The translations under genes were made by a program, and so were the position numbers. Of a stretch of 48,033 bases of DNA, positions 8,099 through 16,660 are shown piece by piece. The stretch covers positions 1 to 48,033 of the forward strand of contig JAJYVV010000006.1 in the NCBI GenBank assembly GCA_021791815.1, written 5' to 3'. Numbering within the stretch: the first letter of the stretch is position 1; every line of letters begins with the position of its first letter. The DNA comes from Bacillota bacterium. Lineage in GTDB: Bacteria; Bacillota; Sulfobacillia; RBS10-35; JAJYVN01. Under the pieces are notes generated by a model, which saw only the letters and a list, made by a program, of their open reading frames with translations, made no database searches and was not told where the DNA came from.

Positions 8099-9075
8099 TC
8101 AGGCCGGCAGGATGGGCCGGCGGAGGATCTCCGTCGGCAGGGCCACGGTGCAGCGGCAGTTCGGGATGTCCATGATCTCGCTGACCCGCCCTTGCACCGG
8201 CGCGCAGGAGAAGCAGCATGCAGGCCTGCTCGGGGGTGTAGCCGAACCGCTGGCGATACTCGACGGCGTTGAGGCAGGCGCGGCGGCACGAGACGCGCGC
8301 GCCCAGGGAGTGCGGCCGGCCCTGGTCGTCGACGGAGATGCCCTTGAAGACCACGCTCTCGGAGTAGCGGGGCTCGATCCGTCCGGGCTTGAAGCTCGGG
8401 TTGAGTCCCCCATGCCGGCGCGGCTCGCCGGCACCACGCGGCATGAAATGCGCGGCGCAGGGATGTAGTGCCCCACCGGCTGCGGAGCCCCTATACCTGG
8501 TGGTAGGCAGGCGTATGTCAGGGGAGCACGCCGTAACCGGCCATGCCGTCCTTGATCAGGTCGACCTGCAGGTGGATCCAGCCCGCCATTTCGCGCTGGC
8601 CGCAGAAGGCGATCTCTCGGTCACCCTGGGCGAAGTGCGGGTCGCCCATCGACAGGTTGGCGCCCCGGACGTACACGGGGGAGTACACGCGGGTGCACCG
8701 CGACGGGTTCTTGATGTCGCAGTTGCCGCCGTGCTCGCGGGGCGGGCTGGTGCGGGCCCCCTCGGCGGCGACCCGGTCGAACGCCGGCCCGGCGCGCAGG
8801 CCGCCGAGGACCGCGTCCTGGGCCGTGGGCAGGCTGGCGAGCGGCGGGACGCGCGTGCGGTTCGCGACGACGAGGTCCGCCTCGTGGCGGTGCCACGTGT
8901 CGAGCGGGGCCTGGGACGGGGCGCAGCCGATGAGGCCCGGGTGTGGTCTCCCGACGAGGCGGACGTCGAAGATGTGCCGCGATTCGGCGAAGATGCTCCG
9001 CAGGTCCCATATCGACTTGTGCGCGCCTGGGAACAGGTCGGTCCGAAAGCCCCCGCCGTTGCCCGGGGTGACCAT
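8099..9075 (-). pseudogene. Formamidase/acetamidase (FmdA-like) pseudogene in three pieces
   Basis: Reading right to left, 9075-8518 encodes GGGFRTDLFPGAHKSIWDL, HPGLIGCAPS, AAEGARTSPPREHGGNCDIK, MGDPHFAQGDREIAFCG and EMAGWIHLQVDLIKDGMAGY. These match the core of formamidase, which hydrolyses formamide or acetamide to ammonia and acid. The frame then meets a stop. It resumes about 115 bp later (8404-8205) with NPSFKPGRIEP and FKGISVDDQGRPH, and shifts once more near 8205 to reach CAPVQGRVSEIMDIPN and ALPTEILRRPI. The first roughly 110 residues of the family are absent at the 5' end. Order and orientation are preserved, so this is decay of one gene and not three genes. Confidence 0.85.
8404..8517. 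other. About 115-bp insertion inside the formamidase pseudogene
   Basis: The two flanking pieces of the formamidase reading frame would be nearly contiguous without this segment. It contains an imperfect inverted repeat at 8411-8445 (CATGCCGGCGCGG ... CCACGCGGCATG) and no coding potential. It could be a small palindromic mobile unit or a duplication scar. No target-site duplication was found by eye. Confidence 0.4.
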
Positions 9076-9143
9076 GGGGGGCATCGATGCGGTCGTGGCC
9101 GTCCTGCGGCGCGATGCCCTCTTTGGCCGGCGCGCCTGAGCCC

Positions 9144-9798
9144 GGCGGCCGCGTGCGGCTGTCCTTCGCCGCGCCGTCCCCGGGGGCGCCACCGTCCGGC
9201 CGGGCCGGTACGCCGCGCATCCCCTGGCCGTCCAGCGGCGCTTCCACCGCGACCCCGCCCTGCCGGGGGCAGACCCGGGTCGTCATCCTCCGCGCGGGGG
9301 GCGGCGTCCTCGGGGCCATGTGCGCATCGACGTGGAGGTGGGCTCGGAGGCCGCCGCGCGCGTCGGCGGGGTGGGGGCGACGCCGCTGCACCCTACGCCC
9401 GGCGGCCAGAGCCGCCAGGAGGTGGCGCTGCGGCTCGGTGCGGGCGCGCGCCTGGAGCTGGCTGCCCGATCCCGTGATCCCGTTCGCGGGCAGCGTCACG
9501 GCCCAGTCCGTGGAGCGGGGCGAGCGCTTCGCCTACACGTGCCGCGAGCCGTCGCTCCTCGTGCGGGAGGAGCCGTCCGGGGCGCTGATCCACGGCGAGG
9601 CCCCTGCGCGCGGGGGGCCTGCGCCGGGCGCTGGAGCCCGGCTTCGCGGGCCTGTATGCGGGGGTCGTGGCCCTGCCCGTGGGCGCCGCCGTCCGGGTCC
9701 TCGGTTCCGCCCTTCAGCCGGTGGCCGGCACCCTGCGTGCGGCCTGGGACGCGGCGCGCCGCCCGTGCATGGGTGTGCCGGAGCCGCGCCGGTATTGA
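9144..9798 (+). pseudogene. ureD: Urease accessory protein UreD pseudogene
   Basis: Pieces in three frames line up with UreD/UreH in order: GGRVRLSFAAP; HPLAVQRRFHRDPALPG; RVVILRAGGGVLG; IDVEVGSEAAARVGG; PGGQSRQEVALRLGAGARL; WLPDPVIPFAGSVTAQSVER; and a C-terminal piece ending RPCMGVPEPRRY before TGA 9796-9798. Four or more frame changes are required, for example an extra base in GAGCTGGCTGCCC where Glu-Trp-Leu-Pro is expected. UreD is the chaperone for nickel insertion into urease. No other urease gene is in the window. It sits back to back with the formamidase pseudogene, so a nitrogen-release module seems to have been lost here. Confidence 0.8.
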
Positions 9799-9813
9799 CC
9801 GTCGGGCGCGACG

Positions 9814-10434
9814 TCACCCGGGTCCCGTCCTCTGGCAGCAGATGACCCGGTGGCCATGGCCGCCGGGGTCGTCCACCTCGGCGTACAGGACCCGGCAATC
9901 CTCCTCCGCCAGTATGTCGTCGTATTGTTCCGCGGCCAGGGAACTGTAGTAAAAGGCTTGCCCAAGCATCTCCGAGACCACCTCGCCGTGCTGGGCGCCT
10001 GTCGTGAACAGGGCCACACCATCCGCGCGGAGCGACCGGAGCACCTTTCGCAGCGTGCCCATCTGCGCATTCAACGGGACGTGAAAGAGGGAGTCCCAGG
10101 CCAGTACACCGTCGAAGGCGCCGGAGATCGGGCACGCAGCGACGTCGCATCGGATGAAGGCCGCCTCGGGGACGTTGCGTCGGGCCTTCTCCAGCATTCT
10201 CTCGGAGATGTCCAACCCGGTCACCGTTGCCCCGCAGGACGCCAGACGCCGTGTCAGCGGTGTCCCCGTTCCGCAGCCGATGTCCAGGACGCGCGGTGGG
10301 TCGGAACCACGGGGAGTCGGACGCATGAACGCCAGGAACCTGTCGACGTGGGGGAGTCCGACCGTTCTGGATCGTACCCGCTCATAGGCATCCGCAATCC
10401 GATCGTAGTGTTCGCCGGTTTCACGAGGCGACAT
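9814..10434 (-). CDS. Class I SAM-dependent methyltransferase
   Basis: 206 residues from ATG 10434. VLDIGCGTGTPLTRRLA is motif I, which binds S-adenosylmethionine. VTGLDISERMLEKAR supplies the acidic residue for the ribose hydroxyls, FDGVLAWDSLFHV is motif III/IV, and LRADGVALFTTG is the post-motif strand. It is of the Methyltransf_11/25 type acting on small molecules; the substrate is unknown. Its codon use is visibly less extreme than its neighbours (AT-containing codons are frequent), which suggests a more recent arrival. It is intact although flanked by pseudogenes on both sides. It starts at a plain ATG without a strong ribosome binding site. Confidence 0.88.
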   Translation of the reverse strand: MSPRETGEHYDRIADAYERVRSRTVGLPHVDRFLAFMRPTPRGSDPPRVLDIGCGTGTPLTRRLASCGATVTGLDISERMLEKARRNVPEAAFIRCDVAACPISGAFDGVLAWDSLFHVPLNAQMGTLRKVLRSLRADGVALFTTGAQHGEVVSEMLGQAFYYSSLAAEQYDDILAEEDCRVLYAEVDDPGGHGHRVICCQRTGPG

Positions 10435-10550
10435 GCCGCCGTGCCCCCGCCCTGCCGGGTCCGCGCGCCGACTCTATCACGGCACGGTGGCTCCGGAGCC
10501 ATCCGGGCCGCCGGGCGGATCCAGGCGCGCCGCTCCCCACCGCCGCCCTA

Positions 10551-10740
10551 TGCTGGACGGGCACGGCGCGCTCCGGGGCCTGGACCCGTCCGACCCCGGT
10601 TTCATCCGGGACCCCTCTCCGTGGTGCGCCCGGCTGCGGCGGGAGACGCCGGTGCACTCCGTGCCCCCGAGCGCCTGTGGTGGGTGACCATCCATGCCGA
10701 CGTCGCCCAGGCCCTGGGCGACCCCCACTTCGCTGGCTGA
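10551..10740 (+). pseudogene. Cytochrome P450 N-terminal remnant
   Basis: ATG 10551 opens LDPSDPGFIRDPSPWCARLR and ETPVHSVPP. After one frame change the sequence continues as LWWVTIHADVAQALGDPHF and ends at a TGA. This corresponds to roughly the first 60 residues of a bacterial P450, up to the B helix. It parallels the intact P450 on the opposite strand at 11612-12865, which has YPVYAELRAHSPVHYLESV and WWVTRYRDVVQALGDRRF. The heme domain is missing, so it cannot function. Confidence 0.75.
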
Positions 10741-10750
10741 CAAGGCCTCC

Positions 10751-11542
10751 CCATGCCAGCCCATCCGTCGCGGCGCTCGGCAGCTCGTCGATCGCCGCGA
10801 CGCCGCCGCGCGCCCCCGCCTGGACCGCGCCGCCGACGTGCTCCAGGGGGAACGGGTCTATCACCTGCTCCAGATCGGCCGGACCATGGTGGCCGAAGGC
10901 AGCCCGGTGGTCGCGGTGGCGGCCGTGCGGACGCGCCTGGCGGCGACGCTGGCCGGGCCGGTGGCCGTGCAGGAGGCGGCCGAGAACGTCAGTGACCAGG
11001 TGGCGGACGCGCAGGGCCACGGGCTCCACCTGGCGGACGCCATCGCGGTGCTGGGTCGGGCGGGGGGCGCCGGGCCGCCGCCGGCGGCCCGGGAGGTGCT
11101 CACCCTGCGCGACGGGCGGTACCGCTACCCCGACGCCCAGCGCGACGCCCTCCGGGGGGTGACCCTGCAGCTCTGCCCCGGGGCGCCTGCTCGCCCTGGT
11201 GGGGGAGAACGGCTCCGGGAAGACCACCCTGGCCCGGGTGCTGCTCGGGCTCCTGCCCCCGTCCGCCGGGCGGATCGAGGGCGACGGGGCCGAACCGCTG
11301 CGGCGGTCCGCGGTGCCGCAGGATCACGCCCGCTGCGCGCCGACGCTGCGCGAGGCGGTGGCCGCGGTGGACATCCCCTCGCCCGCGACCCACGATGGCG
11401 ATCCGGCCGCCGGTGACCGGCACGGCCGCGCGGCACTGGACCTCGACGCGCTTCTCGGCGACGGGTTCGACGGGGGGGCCAGCTCTCCGGGGGGCCGTGG
11501 CAGGCCGTCGCGTCGACCGGTGCGATGCCGTGCCGCGGCGTG
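10751..11542 (+). pseudogene. ABC transporter (exporter-type) pseudogene
   Basis: The first part (LQGERVYHLLQIG and following helices) resembles the end of a transmembrane domain. Then EVLTLRDGRYRYPDAQRDAL, and in another frame [20 protein letters not shown] with an intact Walker A motif, then [13 protein letters not shown]. After that the sequence loses the signature (LSGGQ) and Walker B motifs and ends at TGA about 11542. At least one frameshift separates the A-loop from Walker A. The overall order fits an ABC exporter with fused permease and ATPase that has lost internal and terminal segments. Confidence 0.6.
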
Positions 11543-11611
11543 ACCGGGGATGCCCCGGCCAGGGCACCCGCGCGCCTCCCCGGCGAGGTGCACCCGCCGC
11601 GCCACGCCGCC

Positions 11612-12865
11612 TCAGGGCGTGGGCCGGCGGACCCGCACCGGTAGGGCCTGCAGCCCTCGGAGGACGGCGCCGGGGCGCCACACCGGCTCGCCCACCCATT
11701 CCACGTAGGGCAGGAGAGCCGGGAACGCGACCTGCGCCTCCAGCCGGGCGAGCGGCGCGCCCAGGCAGTAGTGGATGCCGCCGCCGAACGCCACGTGGCG
11801 ATTCGGCGTCCGCCCGAGGTCGAGGCGGTCGGGGTCCTCGAACGCATCCGGGTCCCGGTTGGCCGACGCGAACACCAGGCTCAGCCGCTCGCCGCGCCGC
11901 AGGACCCGGCCCCCCAGCTCCACGTCGTCCAGCACGAAGCGGTTGAAGCGCTGCACGGGCGACTCGTAGCGCAGCAGCTCCTCCACCGCGACCGGCCAGC
12001 CCTCCGGCCGCTCCAGCACGGCGGCGAGTTGGTCGGGATGGCGCAGGAGGCTCAGAGCGCCCCCACCGAGCAGCCCGGTGGTGGTCTCGTGCCCCGCGAC
12101 GAGCAGCAGTTGGGCCGTGGCCACGATCTCGCCGAGGCTGAGGCGGTCGGTGGTCTCGTGCGCCGCCACGAGGCCGGAGATGAGGTCGGACCGCGGGCGG
12201 GTCCGCCGCTCGGCGACGAGGGCTTCCAGATACTCGATCAGGGCGGCCGCCGCGGCCATTCCGGCCTCCCGCACACCCGGGATGCGTTGCTGCGTGACGT
12301 CGAGGGCCCGCACGAACGTGTTCGACCACTCCCGAAAGCGGTCCTGGTCCTCCGCCGGGACGCCCAGCAACTCGGCGATGATGGTCACCGGGATCGGGAA
12401 CGCGAAGTCCCGGACCAGGTCCGCCTCGCCCATCTCGGCCATGCGCGCCACGGCGGCGGCGGCGAGCTCCGCGACCCGCGGCCGCAGGGACTCGACCACC
12501 GCGGGCGTGAAGGCGCGGCTCACCAGTGCCCGGAGGCGCGTGTGCGTGGGCGGATCGCTCTCCAGCATGTGGGGGGGCATCTCCGTCAGCCGCCGGTAGG
12601 CCGGAGGGGGAGCGGAGCCCGTGGCCGCCGGAGGCGTCCTCCCCGCCGCCGCGGCCCCCGTCCCGTCCACGGGCCGGGGTTCGACCTTGCCGAAGCGCCG
12701 GTCGCCCAGGGCCTGGACGACGTCCCGGTAGCGGGTGACCCACCACCACTGCACCGATTCGAGATAGTGCACCGGGGAATGGGCGCGCAACTCGGCGTAG
12801 ACGGGGTACGGGTCGGCCGCGAACGCCGACGACGCGGGGTCGAAGGCCGCCACCAGGACGTCCAC
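11612..12865 (-). CDS. Cytochrome P450
   Basis: About 417 residues. All P450 hallmarks are present: the oxygen-binding I-helix AGHETT, the K-helix ExxR as EELLR, a PERF-like region (FEDPDRLDLGR), and the heme loop FGGGIHYCLG with Cys at about residue 367. The length is normal for soluble bacterial class I P450s, which need separate ferredoxin and reductase partners; none is nearby. It likely hydroxylates a small hydrophobic molecule; the substrate is unknown. GTG 12865 is taken as start, and GTG 12853 with GGGGGG about 10 bases upstream is an alternative. The frame stays open upstream without meaning. An N-terminal remnant of a second P450 lies about 870 bp downstream of its stop. Confidence 0.93.
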   Translation of the reverse strand: MDVLVAAFDPASSAFAADPYPVYAELRAHSPVHYLESVQWWWVTRYRDVVQALGDRRFGKVEPRPVDGTGAAAAGRTPPAATGSAPPPAYRRLTEMPPHMLESDPPTHTRLRALVSRAFTPAVVESLRPRVAELAAAAVARMAEMGEADLVRDFAFPIPVTIIAELLGVPAEDQDRFREWSNTFVRALDVTQQRIPGVREAGMAAAAALIEYLEALVAERRTRPRSDLISGLVAAHETTDRLSLGEIVATAQLLLVAGHETTTGLLGGGALSLLRHPDQLAAVLERPEGWPVAVEELLRYESPVQRFNRFVLDDVELGGRVLRRGERLSLVFASANRDPDAFEDPDRLDLGRTPNRHVAFGGGIHYCLGAPLARLEAQVAFPALLPYVEWVGEPVWRPGAVLRGLQALPVRVRRPTP

Positions 12866-13038
12866 CCCCCATGGGAGCCCACGGGCCCGGCGGTACTCGC
12901 GGGACGAACGCCGCCGCCACCGTTCGCATGCGGTCGCCGGCTTTCCTGCGCACCGGCATCCCCGTGCAGAACGGGGGCCGGCCGGCATGGATGTGCGCCT
13001 GCCCGCCGAACCCGGGCCATCCGAAGGAGGTGCCCCCG

Positions 13039-14537
13039 TTGCCTCCCCGGCCCCACATCGTGCTGATCGTCGCGGACGGCCACAGCTTCGACGCCGGCAG
13101 CGCCCTGGGCACCCCGGCGCTGCGGACCCCCGCGCTCGATGCCCTCGCCGCCCGCGGCGCCGCCCTGACCCGGACGTACATCGAGGACGGGTGGTCGGGT
13201 GCGGTCTGCGTGCCCAGCAGGGCGTGCCTCCTGACCGGCACCGGTGTCTTCTCGGCGACCCGGCCGCGGGAGGGTCCCGCGGGCTCCGATGCCGTCCCCC
13301 GGGCCGGGCTCGCGGCCGCCGGCACCCGCTGGGAGAACGCGGGGCTGGACCCCGGCCGGGCCACGCTGCCCGAGATCCCCCGCGCGGGGGGCTAGCGCAC
13401 ATTCGGCATCGGCTAGTGGCACAACGGGAAGCCGTCCTTGGCCCGCATCTTCTTCGGTGGGATGGCCGACCGCTGGACCGCACCGCTCCACGACTTCGAC
13501 CCGGCCGGGCGGTATGCCGAGGCCGACGCCGTCGAGCCGCTTGGCACCGGCGCCCGGAGAGCGCCGCCCGCGGCCGGACGCCCGCTTCCCCAGCACCGTC
13601 TTGGCCGACGCGGCCGTCGCCTTCCTTCGCTCCCTCCCGCCCGCCCCGCCCGGCGGGTCCGGTCCGGGCCCCGCCGCCCCCCGGGGCGCCGTCCTTCCTC
13701 TACCTCGCTCTCACCGCGCCGCACGATCCCCGCACCCCGCCCCCCGACCACGCGGCGCGGTACCGGCCGCAGGGCGTCGAACTGCCGCCCAACTGCCTGC
13801 CCGGCGACCCTTTCGACGACGGCGAACTCGAGGTGCGGGACGAGCGGCTCGCGGCACACCCGGGCACGGAGGCCGAACGGCGCCGCCACGTCGCCGACTA
13901 CCACGGCATGATCAGCCTCCTGGACGCCCAGGTCGGGCGCGTCCAGGAGGCGCTGTCGGCCTGCGGGCGCGACCGCGACACCATCGTCGTGTACACGGCG
14001 GACCACGGGCTCGCCTTGGGTCAGCACGGCCTGCTCGGGAAGCAGGACCTGTACGACCGCAGAGTCCGGGTGCCGCTCCTCCCGGCGGGCCCGGGCCTCC
14101 CGGCCGACGGGCGCCGCGCGGACGGGCTCCACCACGCCTACGACCTCCTGCCCACGCTCTGCGCGCTGGCGGGCGTGCCGAGCCCCGACGGCATCGACGG
14201 CCGAAGCCTCCTGTCCCTGATCGCCGGACGGCCGGCCTCGGCCAGGCCCTTCGTCCACGCGCCGTACCGCGACGTGCCGCGGATGGCCTGCGACGGCCGG
14301 TGGAAGCCGATCCGCCACTACCGGTCGGGCGGAGGACGAGGCACGGAGCGGCTCCAACTGTTCGACCTCGCGGCGGATCCGTGGGAGATGCGCGACCTCG
14401 CGGCCCGTTGCGGCGAGCAGGTGGCGCGCCTGGCCGCCGAGCTCGTCCGCTGGCAGCGGGAGGTCGGCGATCCCCTGTGGAGGTCGTGCCGTGACCCGCG
14501 CGCGACGGCACGTGGCCCGCAGGTTCCGATGCGGTGA
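13039..14537 (+). pseudogene. Type I sulfatase pseudogene with two in-frame TAG codons and later frameshifts
   Basis: TTG 13039 lies 8 bases after AAGGAGG (13024-13030) and opens PPRPHIVLIVADGHSFDAG with the metal-binding Asp. The formylglycine site VCVPSRACLLTG is intact. TAG codons then occur at 13393-13395 and 13414-13416 in the segment where sulfatases read G-Y-R-T-F-G-I-G-K-W-H. The first replaces the Tyr codon and the second the Lys codon. The frame continues correctly ([20 protein letters not shown]), then shifts near 13545 and again near 13690. After that it runs cleanly through IVVYTADHGLALGQHGLLGK and the C-terminal domain to TGA 14537. Such enzymes remove sulfate esters from glycans or aryl compounds. 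Confidence 0.85.
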
Positions 14538-14648
14538 CCGTCCAGGGCCGCCGCCCGGAGGCAGGATTCACCCGGCGCCGCGAGGGATAGGCCCGGCGAA
14601 GGCGGCCGCCACCCCGGGCCGCCGATGCTCGCGAGGGGGCTGTTCGCC

Positions 14649-15581
14649 GTGCCGCAACCGCTGGTGATCGGCAGCCGCACGCATTCCTACGAGGTCGCCG
14701 AGGGCTGGGGGGCGCTGCCGCCGGGGCTCGCCTTCGGCTACACCCACGGGGTCTGCGTCGACGCGGACGACAACGTCTATGTCCACCATACCGGCAAGCC
14801 GTCCGTCGTTGTCTTCGACCGGGACGGGCGGTTCCGGACATCCTGGGGCGACCAGTTCCAGGGCGGGGCCCACGGCTTCTATCTGCACCGCGAGGCCGAC
14901 GGGCGGCAGTGTCTCTACTGCACCGACACGAAACGGGCCCTGATGGTCAAGACGACGCTGGACGGCGAGGTCCTGCTGGAGATCGGCCGGCCGGACCGTC
15001 CCGATCTCTACGACGACAAGCGGCGGTACACCCCGACCGACGTCTGCGTCGGTCCGAACGGCGACATCTACGTCTCCGACGGCTACGGGCAGTATTACGT
15101 CCACCAGTGGGACGCCCGGGGCGCCTACATCCGCAGTTGGGGCGGCCGCGGTTCGGCGCCGGGGCAGCTCATCGAGCCGCACGGGATCTCGGTCAACCTC
15201 CGCGGCGCCGAGCCGGAACTCTACGTGGCCGACCGCCGCAACCACCGCATCCAGGTGTTCACCATGGACGGGCGCCACAAGCGCTTCATGGAGCACAACC
15301 TGGATTTGCCGTGCAGCTTCTACTTCTTCGGCGACGAGGTGTACATCCCCGACCTGGACAGCCGCGTCACGGTGCTCGACGCCCAGGATCGCCTCGTCAC
15401 GCACCTGGGCGAGGACCAGCAGGCCTACAAGCAGCAGGGCTGGCCGAACCTGCCCAAGGCGTACTTCCGTCCGGACAAGTTCAGTTCGCCGCACGGCGTG
15501 TGCGTGGACTCCCGCGGCGACGTGTATGTGGTCGAGTGGATATCCGACGGGCGGCTGACGAAGCTGGTCAGGAGATCGTAA
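14649..15581 (+). CDS. NHL-repeat six-bladed beta-propeller protein
   Basis: About 310 residues with repeated blade motifs: GVCVDADDNVYVHHTG, DVCVGPNGDIYVSDGYG, GISVNLRGAEPELYVADRRN, HRIQVFTMDGR and GVCVDSRGDVYVVEW. These follow the NHL pattern GI-x-VDxxGxIYVxD. No signal peptide is evident, so it may be cytosolic. GTG 14649 has GAGGGGG at 14633-14639; ATG 14625 is in frame but has no ribosome binding site. NHL proteins of this type are often found beside sulfatases and sugar-processing genes, and this one directly follows the sulfatase pseudogene. The biochemical role is unknown; some related propellers are lactonases or peptidyl-hydroxyglycine lyases. Confidence 0.85.
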   Translation: MPQPLVIGSRTHSYEVAEGWGALPPGLAFGYTHGVCVDADDNVYVHHTGKPSVVVFDRDGRFRTSWGDQFQGGAHGFYLHREADGRQCLYCTDTKRALMVKTTLDGEVLLEIGRPDRPDLYDDKRRYTPTDVCVGPNGDIYVSDGYGQYYVHQWDARGAYIRSWGGRGSAPGQLIEPHGISVNLRGAEPELYVADRRNHRIQVFTMDGRHKRFMEHNLDLPCSFYFFGDEVYIPDLDSRVTVLDAQDRLVTHLGEDQQAYKQQGWPNLPKAYFRPDKFSSPHGVCVDSRGDVYVVEWISDGRLTKLVRRS

Positions 15582-15966
15582 CTCGCCCGGGTCGCCGCGT
15601 CCTCCCGGGGGAGGGGCTGGTCGGACGCGGGCCGGGCGGCCGGGGCGCGCGGTCCGCTGGGCGCCGCGCATCGCCCCGGACCGGGGCGTCGCCGGACGGC
15701 CCCCCGGGTCCGCACGATCGTCCCGTCGTCGGGCCACGGCAGGGATTCCGCCCATCGCCGAGAACCGTCCACCTGCGGCGTTGGTGCAAGTAGCAGCACG
15801 GCCCGCTTCCGGCGGGACGATGGCGGTGCAAGTCCGACCACGTCGCTCCATCCCGCCTGCCGGCGGGCCGACGGCCTTCTGCGTGCGCGGCGATGTCGCC
15901 GGCCGGGGCGGGCGCGGCTCCCCCTGCCATCGATGCGGCTCCCCGGAGGCCCGTGGGCTGACCCCC
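15582..15966. other. Non-coding stretch with repeats and hairpins
   Basis: No gene fits. The stretch holds two copies of GGTGCAAGT and several short hairpins (listed at 15783-15867). No T-run typical of a rho-independent terminator was found after the NHL gene. Confidence 0.45.
15783..15867. repeat. GGTGCAAGT direct repeats with flanking hairpins
   Basis: GGTGCAAGT occurs at 15783-15791 and 15825-15833. Between them CCCGC-TTCCG-GCGGG can pair, and at 15852-15867 CCCGCC-TGCC-GGCGGG forms a perfect 6-bp stem. The arrangement could be a structured RNA on either strand or a regulator array. It does not match a riboswitch or T-box consensus that I can recognise. Confidence 0.4.
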
Positions 15967-16432
15967 ATGCCGGCCCTCCTCTTCGACCTCGACGACGCCC
16001 TCACCCCGATAGCGCAATCGACAGCTGTGCGGTCTGGCGTTCCGCCGGCCCGGGTACCGGTTGGGTGCGGCCGAAGGCGCAGGTGGCGGCCGCCTGCGCC
16101 TTCGGCGTGATGCGCCCGCCGCGCCCGACACGCGGCCCTGCGCCGCACGGCGAGACACGGCGCGCGCCCTCGCGGTGGTGACGGGCGGCGGTGCCGCCGT
16201 GCACCGGGCGAGGCTCGCGGCGCCGGTCGCCGCCGGGCCGGATCCGGTGGTCATCTTCGAACGAGCCGGGCTGGGCGAGCCGGACCCGCCCCTCCGCGGG
16301 CTGGCGCTGCGGCGCCTGGGCCCGGACCGCGCTGCCGGCGCGTGGTTCGTCGGCGACCATCCGGCGAACCACGTCCGCCGCGCGGCCGCGACGGGCGCGC
16401 CCTGGCCGAAGGCTCCGCTTCCTGGCCGCTGA
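15967..16432 (+). pseudogene. HAD-superfamily hydrolase pseudogene
   Basis: ATG 15967 opens MPALLFDLDDALT, the HAD motif I (DxD) with Ala replacing the usual Thr. The cap region is scrambled and interrupted by a 14-bp hairpin (16070-16106). In another frame the C-terminal half reappears as RALAVVTGGGAAVHRARL (motif II), LGEPDPPLRGLALRRLG (motif III, with the expected K-P-D-P-x-I-F changed) and AGAWFVGDHPANHVRRAAA (motif IV). Order is preserved but the frame and the motif III Lys are lost. HAD enzymes of this type are small phosphatases. Confidence 0.7.
16070..16106. repeat. Perfect 14-bp inverted repeat (9-bp loop)
   Basis: GCCGAAGGCGCAGG at 16070-16083 and CCTGCGCCTTCGGC at 16093-16106 are exact reverse complements. 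The hairpin would be very stable. It lies in the middle of the HAD pseudogene where the reading frame is lost, so it may mark an inserted palindromic element. No T-run follows. Confidence 0.8.
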
Positions 16433-16660
16433 GGCGTGACGGCCCGAGGTCCGGGCGCGGACGGCCCCGCGTCGGGGCCGGGCGTCGCCCGCCGTCCCGG
16501 CGGGGGAAGGGCCCGGCCGGCCCCCCGTCCTCGAAACCCGGGGCCGTCCCGCCGATACCGGTCGTGAGCGCTCGCTCGAACGGGCCGCGCGATCCCCCGA
16601 CCGCCCCTCCGCAGGCCCCCGCCGCCCCATCCCCCGGTCCCGCGGCAAGGAGGTGTCCGA

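Noticed and set aside
13393-13416. Stop-codon recoding (pyrrolysine or suppressor at TAG) in the sulfatase
   Set aside because: At least two frameshifts follow in the same gene, so plain decay is simpler. Kept as a finding only for checking.
15600-15870. T-box leader, cobalamin riboswitch or group II intron
   Set aside because: GGTGCAAGT and the hairpins recalled such elements, but none of their conserved cores could be found on either strand.
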